Notes under the pieces: model-generated
Seen by the model: only the letters and a program-made list of their open reading frames with translations
Databases searched by the model: none
Told to the model about the DNA's origin: nothing
Translations under genes and position numbers: made by a program
Shown here: in pieces, positions 12,874-20,839 of the stretch
Layout of the letters: every line of letters begins with the position of its first letter
Numbering within the stretch: the first letter of the stretch is position 1
Source of the DNA: an uncultured Eubacteriales bacterium
GTDB lineage: Bacteria; Bacillota; Clostridia; Lachnospirales; Anaerotignaceae
Assembly (NCBI GenBank): GCA_900548595.1
Contig: URLB01000009.1
Span: 1 to 24,657 of the forward strand
Direction of reading: 5' to 3'
DNA length: 24,657 bases

Positions 12874-14238
12874 ATGGGATATTTTCCGTTTTTTACAGAT
12901 ATAGAAAACAAAAACTGTCTTATCGTCGGCGGAGGATCAGTTGCGGCAAGAAAAATCAAAAAACTTATTCCGTACTCCCCTGTTATTAATGTTATTGCAA
13001 AAGATGTTTGCGATGAAATATATGATATAAAATATAAAAATCTTTTTATATACAACAGAATTTTTTCTCCGACGGATATAGAAAATAATTTTTTTGTAAT
13101 TGCGGCTACCGATGACCCGTCTCTTAATCACACTATATCGATACTGTGCCTTGAAAAAAATATTCCCGTAAACGCAGTCGATTCAAAAGATGATTGCAGT
13201 TTTATATTCCCGTCTCTTTTTAAAAAAGGAAGTCTGTCTATAGGAATAACAAGCGGTGGGATAAGTCCCGATTTATCTGTTTATTACAGAAACATTCTTG
13301 AAAAAAACACTCCGTCGGATATAGAAAGTATTCTGGATTTTATGGAAAGCATAAGACCTTTATCAAAACAATATATTGCCGACAGCAAAAATCGAAAAAA
13401 ATTTTTAAAAGAGTGTTTATCAAAATGTCTTTCCGTAAACGGAATACCCGAACGCGGATATATAGAAAACCTTATAAAGAAATACAACGGCGAAAATATA
13501 AAAAATAACGGTTTCGTACATATTGTAGGCGCAGGATGTTCGTCAGCCGATCTTATAACCGTAAAAGGGCTGACTTATGTACAAAACGCAGACGTCATTA
13601 TATATGATGATTTAATCGACGAAGGACTTTTGGAAACTGCAAAAGAATCATGTGAAAAAATATATGTCGGAAAACGCGGAGGCCATGCTTATATAAAACA
13701 GGATAAAATAAATGATATACTTGTTAAAAAAGCTTTCGAAGGAAATACCGTTGTCCGTCTCAAGGGCGGAGACCCCTTTGTATTCGGCAGGGGCGGTGAA
13801 GAAATAACGGCGTTAACAGAAAACGGCATACCTTTTGATACAGTTCCCGGAATAACATCCGCCATTGCAATACCGGCAGAAGCAGGCATACCAGTAACCC
13901 ACAGAGGCTTAAGCAGAAGCTTTCATGTAATTACGGGCCATACATCGGACAGCGGTATTTCGGAAGATATGGAAACATTGGCAAAACTTCACGGAACTTT
14001 GATTTTTCTTATGGGTCTTTCAAATATAGAAAGTATATGTAATTCACTTATAAAATACGGAAAACCCGAAAATCCTCCGGCTGCCGTTATATCAGGCGGA
14101 AATTCAAAAAACAAAATAACCATACGCTCAACTCTGAAAAATTTATCTGATGATTGCCGTATAAATAACGCTAAATCTCCGGCAATAATAGTAATCGGAG
14201 ACGTTACAAAATTAGAGCTGAAAAACAACTGCCGCTGA
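12874..14238 (+). CDS. cysG: CysG-like fusion: precorrin-2 dehydrogenase/ferrochelatase plus uroporphyrinogen-III C-methyltransferase
   Basis: The 454-residue protein joins two enzymes of siroheme and cobalamin synthesis. Residues 1 to about 205 are a precorrin-2 dehydrogenase/sirohydrochlorin ferrochelatase: NAD-binding CLIVGGGSVAARKI, FFVIAATDDPSLN, and VNAVDSKDDCSFIFP with the likely catalytic D103. Residues about 213-454 are a SUMT (CobA) domain: VHIVGAGCSSADLITVKG, VVRLKGGDPFVFGRGGEE, TVPGITSAIAIPAEAGIPVT and HRGLSRSFHVITGH. Together they would turn uroporphyrinogen III into sirohydrochlorin or siroheme, as in enteric CysG, with the same domain order. The ATG at 12874 is preferred over a GTG at 12865 because AGAGGTG is correctly spaced before it. 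No sulfite reductase or other cob/cbi gene is in view, so the end product (siroheme or B12) stays open. Confidence 0.93.
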   Translation: MGYFPFFTDIENKNCLIVGGGSVAARKIKKLIPYSPVINVIAKDVCDEIYDIKYKNLFIYNRIFSPTDIENNFFVIAATDDPSLNHTISILCLEKNIPVNAVDSKDDCSFIFPSLFKKGSLSIGITSGGISPDLSVYYRNILEKNTPSDIESILDFMESIRPLSKQYIADSKNRKKFLKECLSKCLSVNGIPERGYIENLIKKYNGENIKNNGFVHIVGAGCSSADLITVKGLTYVQNADVIIYDDLIDEGLLETAKESCEKIYVGKRGGHAYIKQDKINDILVKKAFEGNTVVRLKGGDPFVFGRGGEEITALTENGIPFDTVPGITSAIAIPAEAGIPVTHRGLSRSFHVITGHTSDSGISEDMETLAKLHGTLIFLMGLSNIESICNSLIKYGKPENPPAAVISGGNSKNKITIRSTLKNLSDDCRINNAKSPAIIVIGDVTKLELKNNCR

Positions 14239-14253
14239 TAAATCAGCGGCAGT
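14228..14253. terminator. Bidirectional terminator between cysG and nth
   Basis: A perfect 12-base stem, ACTGCCGCTGAT (14228-14239) and its complement (14242-14253), contains the cysG stop codon. T-rich DNA follows on the minus strand (TTGTTTTTC), so it probably serves mainly the long minus operon ending at nth. Confidence 0.75.
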
Positions 14254-14257
14254 ATAT

Positions 14258-14902
14258 TTATTCCCGTTCCTTATTATTTTGTACATGATCGCAAAGTTCC
14301 GATAAAAAGCATATATCGCATTTAGGTCTTCTCGCAATACATATCTTTCTTCCGTGCGCTATTATTTGAGTATTATATGCAATCCAGTTTTCTACAGGCA
14401 GAAGTTCCATCAGCTCAAATTCTATCTTCACGGGATCCTGGCTGTTTGTAAATCCGAGCATATTTGAAACACGCCTTACATGTGTGTCGACTACGACGCT
14501 TGGTATTCCGTATATATTCCCGCGTACAACATTTGCCGTTTTTCTTCCGACGCCCGGAAGCTTCGTCAGCTTATCAATATCCTGAGGGACTTCTCCGCCG
14601 TATTCACTCAAAAGCATTTGGCAGCATCCTATTATATTTTTTGCCTTATTATGGTAAAATCCTGTAGAGCGTATATCCTGCTCCAATTCCTGCAAATCGG
14701 CTCCGGCAAACGCCTTAATATCGGTATATTTTTTAAAAAGATCTTTTGTAACAATATTCACTCTGTCATCAGTACACTGGGCGCTCAATATGGTTGCTAT
14801 AAGCAGCTGCCATGCATTTTCATGCGTAAGATAGCATTTTGTCGGCCCATAATGTTTTTCCAACAAATCCAGAACCTTTATAACTCTTTCATGCAACTCC
14901 AT
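14258..14902 (-). CDS. nth: Endonuclease III (DNA glycosylase/AP lyase)
   Basis: Nth removes oxidised pyrimidines and nicks the abasic site in base excision repair. The 214-residue product has the helix-hairpin-helix LPGVGRKTANVV with the catalytic lysine K121, VDTHVRRVSNMLG with the catalytic aspartate D139, and the 4Fe-4S ligands C188-x6-C195-x2-C198-x5-C204 at the C-terminus. Length matches the family. Two in-frame ATGs follow each other (14905 and 14902). The second is chosen because AGGAGG is seven bases before it against four for the first. It overlaps the stop of the radical SAM gene and is the last gene of the dnaX operon. Confidence 0.96.
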   Translation of the reverse strand: MELHERVIKVLDLLEKHYGPTKCYLTHENAWQLLIATILSAQCTDDRVNIVTKDLFKKYTDIKAFAGADLQELEQDIRSTGFYHNKAKNIIGCCQMLLSEYGGEVPQDIDKLTKLPGVGRKTANVVRGNIYGIPSVVVDTHVRRVSNMLGFTNSQDPVKIEFELMELLPVENWIAYNTQIIAHGRKICIARRPKCDICFLSELCDHVQNNKERE

Positions 14903-16638
14903 CATTCTTCCTCCTCCCATACGATTTCTGCTTCCGCTTTATTAAAGATAGCATCTCTTCCGTAATAATTAAAAAGTACCGCCGTTTTTCTTTTTCTTTT
15001 AGTAATCGGATTTATATTGAAAAATTCAATCCTGCACATTCTCAAAAGCTGTTTAGGCGTATAGGATGATAACTTGGGAATATATTTATTAACATTATTT
15101 TCGTCATTATAAAAATCTCTTTCAAACTTTTTCTCGTCATCACTCATATTTCCGGCAATGCTTTCGGGTATATTTTTAAAATTATCGCCCAGAAAAATGT
15201 CATATCTCAAAATTTCTTTTATATCGTCTATATGTTCTTTCAACGGTAAGTAGTTTCTTAAAAATTCAAACAGTCTGCCGTAAAGTTCCGTCTTGCTGTG
15301 AGAAATTTCATCAAAACCGTTATCTGCCCACCATATTGATAAATCCTCAAAAAATTTAAACGGTTTTCTGACAATATCTACCGCATATTTTATCGTATTC
15401 AGCGCTTTTGACGAATTATAGAATGTCTCGACCATTTCCTCAACGCCCTTAAGTCTCAACATATCGTCAAACGTCATTTCTTTAGTATACAGCACTTCGT
15501 AAGGCGCTTCGTCCGTATATACTATTCCGTATTTTTCCGCGTCCTTTCTCAGTCCCGATCCTCGCAAAAGCTTCAAAAACCCAAGCTGCAGCTGTTCGGG
15601 TTCAAGTCTGTATACATCATCAAAGGATTTTTCAAACGACTTATAATCCTCATAGGGAAGGCCTGCAATCAAGTCCAAATGCTGATGTATATTTCCTCCG
15701 ACGGCAATATTTTTTACTACATCGGTAATACCTCCGAATTTAGTGTTTCTCTTTATGGCGTCTATTGTCATTTCATTTGTAGACTGGACGCCTATTTCAA
15801 ACTGGAAAAGTCCCGTTCTTGCTTTTCTAAGCATTTCTATTGCTTCTTTTCTGAGAATATCGGCGGTAATTTCCATATGGAAATTTGTAATGCCGTTGTC
15901 ATTGTCCATTATATATTTCCATATCATCATTGCATGTTCATGGTTACAGTTAAACGTCCTGTCAACAAATTTTACCTGTTTTACTTTATTATCGATAAAA
16001 AACTTCAGGTCGCTTTTGACCCTTTCTTCAGATAAAAATCTTACTCCTTTTTCAACCGAAGAAAGACAGTATTGGCAATTATAAGGACATCCTCTCTGAG
16101 TCTCATAATAAATTATTTTATTTTTTAATTCTTCGGCATTATCATACACAAAAGGAATATCATCAAGGCAAAGAGGCTCAACATTGGGATTTTCCGATAT
16201 AACTCCGTCTTTTCTGTAGGATATTCCGTCTACATTATAATATTCACACCCGCATGTCCATGCTTCAAGCAGATTTTTGTACGTTCTCTCCCCTTCGCCT
16301 CTCATAATAATATCGGCAAATTCATTTTCACGTAAAAAATCCGCGCTGTCATAGCTTACCTCAGGACCTCCGAATACCATAACGGTTTCGGGAAGAACTT
16401 TTTTCAGTCTTCTTGCGATATTTTTTATCATTTCAATATTCCATATATAGCAGGAAAACCCGATATAATCGGGTTTTTCCTTATAAATATCGCTTACTAT
16501 AAATTCAACTCTGTTATTAATTGTATATTCCTTTATACAAGTATACTTTCCCTCGGGATCGGCATATGCCTTCAGGCTTCTTAATGCCAATGAAGAATGT
16601 ATGTACTTTGCATTGAGGGCTGTAAGCAGAACCTTCAT
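14902..16638 (-). CDS. B12-binding-domain radical SAM protein (DUF4080-type)
   Basis: The 578-residue protein has an N-terminal B12-binding-like Rossmann domain (residues 1 to about 140: MKVLLTALNAKYIHSSLALR, PDYIGFSCYIWN, VMVFGGPEVSYD, IIMRGEGE). A radical SAM core follows with CPYNCQYC (C184, C188, C191 for the 4Fe-4S cluster), VKFVDRTFNCN, FEIGVQSTNE and DLIAGLPYED. A C-terminal region of about 200 residues, with acidic and aromatic character, fits DUF4080. The family is widespread in Clostridia and its reaction is not known; a methylthio- or methyl-transfer role would be guesswork. It is 22 bases after thyA and overlaps nth. The start at 16638 has AAAGGA about 11 bases upstream, a little far. 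Confidence 0.88.
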   Translation of the reverse strand: MKVLLTALNAKYIHSSLALRSLKAYADPEGKYTCIKEYTINNRVEFIVSDIYKEKPDYIGFSCYIWNIEMIKNIARRLKKVLPETVMVFGGPEVSYDSADFLRENEFADIIMRGEGERTYKNLLEAWTCGCEYYNVDGISYRKDGVISENPNVEPLCLDDIPFVYDNAEELKNKIIYYETQRGCPYNCQYCLSSVEKGVRFLSEERVKSDLKFFIDNKVKQVKFVDRTFNCNHEHAMMIWKYIMDNDNGITNFHMEITADILRKEAIEMLRKARTGLFQFEIGVQSTNEMTIDAIKRNTKFGGITDVVKNIAVGGNIHQHLDLIAGLPYEDYKSFEKSFDDVYRLEPEQLQLGFLKLLRGSGLRKDAEKYGIVYTDEAPYEVLYTKEMTFDDMLRLKGVEEMVETFYNSSKALNTIKYAVDIVRKPFKFFEDLSIWWADNGFDEISHSKTELYGRLFEFLRNYLPLKEHIDDIKEILRYDIFLGDNFKNIPESIAGNMSDDEKKFERDFYNDENNVNKYIPKLSSYTPKQLLRMCRIEFFNINPITKRKRKTAVLFNYYGRDAIFNKAEAEIVWEEEE

Positions 16639-16659
16639 ATTTTTATTGTCCTTTCAAAA

Positions 16660-17490
16660 TCAGACCGCTATAGGCACTTTACCTATGCTCTTTCCGTGTT
16701 TGTAATCAACTATATTAAAATCGTCTACAGTAAACTCATAAAAATCCTTAATATCGGGATTTATTTCAAATTTAGGAGCAGCGTAAGGCTCTCTGGCTAT
16801 AAGTTCCTTTATAAGCGGAATATGTCTGTCATAAATGTGCATATCGGAAATAACATGCACAAGTTCGCCGACCTTAAGTCCGCTTACCTGCGCCAGCATG
16901 TGCATAAGCGCCGAATACTGAACAACATTCCAGTTATTTGCGGCAAGTGTGTCCTGAGAACGCTGATTGAGTATTGCATTAAGCTTCCCGTCAACAACAT
17001 TAAATGTCATGCTGTAGGCGCATGGATATAAATTCATCTCATGCAAATCCTCAAAATTATAAATATTTGTCATTATCCTTCTGCTTCCGGGATTATTTTT
17101 AAGGTCATAAATAACTCTGTCTACCTGATCGAACATTCCCTCTTTATATTCATGCTTTATGCCAAGCTGATATCCGTACGCCTTTCCTATTGTTCCGTCC
17201 TCGCCCATCCACGAGTCCCAAATATGGGAGTTTAAGTCCTCTATTCTGTTTGACTTTTTCTGCCATATCCAAAGCATCTCGTCAATAGCGGCTTTCCAAT
17301 TCGTATATCTTAAAGTAAGTATGGGAAATTCCTTTGAAAGGTCATATCTGTTTATAACTCCGAATTTTTTTATTGTATAGGCAGGAGTTCCGTCCTCCCA
17401 TACAGGACGCACTTTCTCGTTTTCGGTTGAAAATCCGTTTTCCAGTATATCCCTGCAATTCTCTATAAAAACATTATCAGCGTAACTCAA
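16660..17490 (-). CDS. thyA: Divergent thymidylate synthase
   Basis: ThyA methylates dUMP to dTMP using methylene-tetrahydrofolate. The 276-residue product keeps the phosphate-binding NNPGSRRIM (about 132-140), the nucleophile C157 in LYPCAYSMTFNV, QRSQD (176-180), an Asn at N188 and SDMHIYDRH (215-223). It departs from the classic enzyme: PPCH is PCAY, and LGxPFN is LAANNWN. I believe this variant is common in Clostridia and Bacteroidetes. The start is set at TTG 17490, because AGGAGG lies seven bases before it; the in-frame ATG at 17496 is only one base from the same site. The first residues (MSYADNVFIENCRDIL) match what I recall of related proteins. It follows recR by about 20 bases. Confidence 0.88.
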   Translation of the reverse strand: MSYADNVFIENCRDILENGFSTENEKVRPVWEDGTPAYTIKKFGVINRYDLSKEFPILTLRYTNWKAAIDEMLWIWQKKSNRIEDLNSHIWDSWMGEDGTIGKAYGYQLGIKHEYKEGMFDQVDRVIYDLKNNPGSRRIMTNIYNFEDLHEMNLYPCAYSMTFNVVDGKLNAILNQRSQDTLAANNWNVVQYSALMHMLAQVSGLKVGELVHVISDMHIYDRHIPLIKELIAREPYAAPKFEINPDIKDFYEFTVDDFNIVDYKHGKSIGKVPIAV

Positions 17491-17509
17491 CTTCATCCCT
17501 CCTGATATT

Positions 17510-18109
17510 TTACAGTTCCCTGCGTCCCTCAAGGGCTCTTGTAAGCGTAACCTGGTCAACGTATTCCAAATCACCGCCTACGGGAACACCGTTGGCTATT
17601 CTTGTTATTTTTATTCCGAGAGGCTTTATCAGCTTGCTTATATACATTGCGGTAGCCTCTCCCTCCACATTCGGATTTGTTGCAAGTATAATCTCATCAG
17701 GCGTATCGTTTTGTATTCTTGTTAAAAGCTCTTTCAGCTTTATATCAGACGGAGATACCCCTGTCATCGGCGATATTGCGCCATGGAGCACATGATATAC
17801 TCCCATGTATTCCTTCGTTTTTTCATAAGCCGCCATATCTCTCGGATTTTCCACAACCATTATAGTCTTATGGTCTCTTCTTTTATCCGAGCATACGGGA
17901 CATATCTCAGAGTCCGTAAGATTACAGCATACGGAACAATATTTAACGTCTCTTTTTGCCGATATTATGGCGTCCGTTAAATCGTTTACATCTTTGTCTT
18001 CCATTCCTATTACATAAAAAGCCAGTCTTTGTGCAGACTTTCTTCCTATTCCTGGGAGTGAAGCAAATTTTTCTATAAGCCTTGTTATAGGCTCTCCGTA
18101 ATAGTTCAT
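17510..18109 (-). CDS. recR: Recombination mediator protein RecR
   Basis: RecR works with RecF and RecO to load RecA on gapped DNA. The 199-residue product has the N-terminal helix-hairpin-helix (FASLPGIGRKSAQRLAFYV), a C4 zinc finger (C58, C61, C70, C73 in YCSVCCNLTDSEICPVC) and a Toprim domain (MVVENPRDMAAYEKT, then EIILATNPNVEGEATAMYI and TRIANGVPVGGDLEYVD). All are in family order and length. The start at 18109 has GAGGCG a few bases upstream. It follows ybaB by 15 bases in the conserved dnaX-ybaB-recR cluster. Confidence 0.97.
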   Translation of the reverse strand: MNYYGEPITRLIEKFASLPGIGRKSAQRLAFYVIGMEDKDVNDLTDAIISAKRDVKYCSVCCNLTDSEICPVCSDKRRDHKTIMVVENPRDMAAYEKTKEYMGVYHVLHGAISPMTGVSPSDIKLKELLTRIQNDTPDEIILATNPNVEGEATAMYISKLIKPLGIKITRIANGVPVGGDLEYVDQVTLTRALEGRREL

Positions 18110-18124
18110 CGCTCGCCTCTGAAA

Positions 18125-18460
18125 TTAAAACATTCCGCCGAGACCGCCGCCGGCTATTTTTGACATTGTACCGTTAGCAACTTCGTCCGCCTGTCTTAAC
18201 GCTTCATTTACAGATGTCAGTATAAGATCCTCGAGCATTTCAATATCATCGGGATCAACCACTTCGGGATTTATTTTAATTTCTTTGATTTCTTTTTTGC
18301 CTGTAATGCTTACCTTAACGGCTCCGCCGCCCGAAGTCGTTTCTATTACCTGCTCTGCAAGAGCTGCCTGCGCCTCTTCCATCTGCTTCTGCATTTTCTG
18401 AGCCTGTTTCATAAGAGCGTTCATATTCATACCGCCCATTCCGCCAAATCCTTTTGCCAT
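18125..18460 (-). CDS. ybaB: YbaB/EbfC family nucleoid-associated protein
   Basis: This 111-residue protein belongs to a family of small dimeric DNA-binding proteins that associate with the nucleoid; in Bacillus the gene is yaaK. Visible features are the Met/Gly-rich start (MAKGFGGMGGMNMNALMKQA), a long helix (QKMQKQMEEAQAALAEQ), the core GGGAVKVSITGKKEIKEIKI followed by INPEVVDPDDIEMLEDLI, and a Gly-rich end (SKIAGGGLGGMF). An AGGAGG lies nine to ten bases before the ATG. It sits between dnaX and recR as in most Firmicutes. Confidence 0.96.
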   Translation of the reverse strand: MAKGFGGMGGMNMNALMKQAQKMQKQMEEAQAALAEQVIETTSGGGAVKVSITGKKEIKEIKINPEVVDPDDIEMLEDLILTSVNEALRQADEVANGTMSKIAGGGLGGMF

Positions 18461-18504
18461 AATATAATCCTCCTGAAAAATAAAATTTTTATTGTTTTAA
18501 AACT

Positions 18505-20085
18505 TTACGGTTCAATCTCTATTCCCGGTATAAGTCCTGCCCAGTCTTCTTCCTCAAAGGAGTCTTCTTCCTCGGCAGTACCGAAAATCAGTTCATATCT
18601 TCTTGTATATTCTTCTTTTGATATAACTTCCAGTTCAAATTCAGCTTCGAGTTTGTTCTCAAAAGCCGCTTTTATTTCCTCTGTCTTTCCGGCTAAAACG
18701 CGGCTGTTTATTTCGTTATCGGCAACAATATATATTTTGTCTCCGTCAAGCTGTTTAAGCTCGGCTTTCTTTACAATAATATCATCGGGAGTGCTGAAAC
18801 TTCCCACAATATCGTCCCATATTGCGATAGCTTTTTTATAGTCTTCACTGACGGCTCTTTTTACTTTTTTTTGCTGTTTCGGCTTTTCATCGGCTTCCGC
18901 ACGAACAACTGTATTTTTTATATATTTACCGCTTTTTATTTCTCTTTCCAAAGCAGAAAGTTTAGCGGCAACGGAAGTAAAATCAGCCTCCGTAACCGGT
19001 GCGCACAGTTTTATAAGGCATACCTCAAGAAGTATCCTTTTATTAGCCGCATATTTCATATCAGCCGCCAATTCCGAAAAAGTATTGATAAGAAGGCTTA
19101 ACTCCTCTTTTGAAATCTGTTCCGCCTGCTTTTTTAGCATTTCAGCGCTTTCAGACGATACATTGAGAATTTTTGCCGAGTCGGATACCGAAGCCGTTAT
19201 CATAAGATTTCTCAGATGTCCTATGTAATCGTTTACATACTGCCCCGGATCTCTGCCTTTCATCATCATGTCGTCGACTGACTTCATTAGCCCGTCAGCG
19301 TCTTTATCCATTATTTTTGAAGTCATTTCAAAAAACACCGAATCATCTACAGAACCGACTATCTCCAAAACTTTATCCTTAGTAAGCTCCTCATTATAAT
19401 AAAATGCCGTACATTGGTCAAGAATACTCAGTGCGTCCCTCATGGAGCCGTCGGCAAGCCTTGCTACAAGATAAAGTGCTTCTTCCGTAACGCTTATTTG
19501 TTCTTTTTCCGCATAGCTTCCCAATGTCTTTGCTATTTCTGAAGCATTGATTCTTCTGAAATCAAACCTCTGACATCTGGAAAGTATCGTAGCCGGTATT
19601 TTCTGAGGGTCTGTTGTAGCCAATATAAAAATAACATGCTTCGGTGGCTCTTCCAACGTCTTTAAGAGAGCATTGTATGCCCCAGGCGAAAGCATGTGAA
19701 CCTCGTCTATAATATAAACTTTATAATTTCCTTCCGACGGAGGATACTTTACCTCCTCACGGATTTCTCTTATATTGTCGACGCCGTTATTTGAAGCTGC
19801 GTCTATTTCAATAACATTTACGCTTCTGCCCTCGTTTGCCGCCATACAAAGTTCGCATTCGTTACACGGCTCCCCGTCTATCGGATTCATACAGTTAATT
19901 GCTTTCGCAAATATTTTAGCCGTAGATGTCTTTCCCGTGCCCCTTGTTCCGCAGAAAAGATATGCATGAGAAACGCGTCCCGTTTTTATTTGATTTTTAA
20001 GCGTTTTAACTATATGCTCCTGGCCTATAACATATTCAAATGTCTGTGGTCTGAATTTTCTGTAAAGAGCCTGATAAGCGGACAT
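18505..20085 (-). CDS. dnaX: DNA polymerase III subunit gamma/tau
   Basis: DnaX is the ATPase of the clamp loader, placing the beta clamp on primed DNA and, as tau, bridging the polymerases. The 526-residue product has Walker A GTRGTGKTST (about 46-55), zinc-binding cysteines C65, C74, C77 and C80, Walker B IIDEVHML (125-132), sensor 1 (FILATTDPQKIP) and the arginine finger SRCQRF. Domain III follows, then a Lys-rich linker near 395-412 and a C-terminal tau part. The start is the ATG at 20085 (MSAYQALYRKFRP), with GGGAG eight bases upstream; an ATG farther upstream lacks a site. At codons 405-407 the mRNA has A8 (18865-18872), where a one-base shift in either direction ends translation within seven codons, so a short gamma form is possible. 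It leads a six-gene operon running to nth. Confidence 0.96.
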   Translation of the reverse strand: MSAYQALYRKFRPQTFEYVIGQEHIVKTLKNQIKTGRVSHAYLFCGTRGTGKTSTAKIFAKAINCMNPIDGEPCNECELCMAANEGRSVNVIEIDAASNNGVDNIREIREEVKYPPSEGNYKVYIIDEVHMLSPGAYNALLKTLEEPPKHVIFILATTDPQKIPATILSRCQRFDFRRINASEIAKTLGSYAEKEQISVTEEALYLVARLADGSMRDALSILDQCTAFYYNEELTKDKVLEIVGSVDDSVFFEMTSKIMDKDADGLMKSVDDMMMKGRDPGQYVNDYIGHLRNLMITASVSDSAKILNVSSESAEMLKKQAEQISKEELSLLINTFSELAADMKYAANKRILLEVCLIKLCAPVTEADFTSVAAKLSALEREIKSGKYIKNTVVRAEADEKPKQQKKVKRAVSEDYKKAIAIWDDIVGSFSTPDDIIVKKAELKQLDGDKIYIVADNEINSRVLAGKTEEIKAAFENKLEAEFELEVISKEEYTRRYELIFGTAEEEDSFEEEDWAGLIPGIEIEP

Positions 20086-20120
20086 CTTAAAGTCTCCCTT
20101 CCGCATAATAATTCTATTAT

Positions 20121-20149
20121 AATATATCAATATTCAGTGAAAAAATCAA
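20121..20149 (-). promoter_or_regulatory. Promoter of the dnaX-ybaB-recR-thyA-radical SAM-nth operon
   Basis: On the minus strand TTGATT (20149-20144), a 17-base spacer and TATATT (20126-20121) with an extended -10 TGA before it. It is about 36 bases before the dnaX start. The genes downstream are spaced by a few to about 45 bases, without an obvious internal promoter. Confidence 0.7.
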
Positions 20150-20231
20150 GGCGAGTATTCCTATAAAACCGTCTGTCTTCATTCGTTTTTATCCTGTCAT
20201 TCAAATAATATTAATTTCTGCTATTTATAAA

Positions 20232-20264
20232 AACCCCTGAATAACAATAAAGTATTCAAGGGTT
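20232..20264 (-). terminator. Terminator of the PLC-like/PAP2 operon
   Basis: AACCCCTGAATA (20232-20243) pairs with TATTCAAGGGTT (20253-20264), with one T-G pair. On the minus strand it is followed by TTTTTATA. It lies 25 bases after the PAP2 stop. Confidence 0.8.
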
Positions 20265-20288
20265 CTCTGTATCAATATTTAAAAATGC

Positions 20289-20828
20289 CTAAAAATTTAT
20301 TTCCCTGTTTTTCAAAAACAATCTTTTATATATTTTCGCTGCCGCCAAACCGCTTAATATTCCAAGCAGTATTCCTGCCGCAACGTCTGTAGGAAAGTGT
20401 ACATACAGATATAATCTCGAAAATGCTATTGCCGCGGCGACAAATACAGCAGGTTTCCATAGGCTGCATTTTGTAAAATACATAGCCGAAACAGCCGCAA
20501 ACGACGCAGCCGAATGTCCCGACGGAAACGAGTAGTCATGTTGAGCCGGTATAAGCAATTCAAACGCCGTATTAATGTCATAGGGTCTTGTTCTGGCTAC
20601 CAGCGGTTTTAAAATAATATTGCATAATATCAAATCCAATACAAGCGCTATCAGCATTACCCAGCCTGTCGAACGATATTTTTTTGATATTAAAAATATA
20701 ACCGTAAGTACAATCCATAAAACGCCTACATTACCCAAAGCCGTTATTTTCGGCATAATAAAGTCCAAAAAATCATTGGCTATATTGTTCTGTATAAAAT
20801 CAAGAACGGCAAACTCAAAACTTTGCAT
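20289..20828 (-). CDS. PAP2-family membrane phosphatase
   Basis: The 179-residue product has about five to six transmembrane helices and the three-part phosphatase signature: KPLVARTRP (K-x6-RP), FPSGHSAAS with the catalytic histidine, and SRLYLYVHFPTDV (SR-x5-H-x3-D). PAP2 enzymes dephosphorylate lipid phosphates such as phosphatidic acid, phosphatidylglycerol phosphate or undecaprenyl diphosphate outside the membrane; which one cannot be told here. Note that a BacA-type uppP is also in the window, so this could be a second carrier phosphatase. The ATG at 20828 is chosen because GGAGG lies five bases before it; the ATG at 20840, overlapping the upstream stop, has no site. It is co-transcribed with the PLC-like gene. 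Confidence 0.9.
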   Translation of the reverse strand: MQSFEFAVLDFIQNNIANDFLDFIMPKITALGNVGVLWIVLTVIFLISKKYRSTGWVMLIALVLDLILCNIILKPLVARTRPYDINTAFELLIPAQHDYSFPSGHSAASFAAVSAMYFTKCSLWKPAVFVAAAIAFSRLYLYVHFPTDVAAGILLGILSGLAAAKIYKRLFLKNREINF

Positions 20829-20839
20829 TGCTTCCTCCA

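Noticed and set aside
14480..14965. Plus-strand frame of 161 codons
   Set aside because: It is antisense to nth, which has complete catalytic and Fe-S motifs on the other strand.
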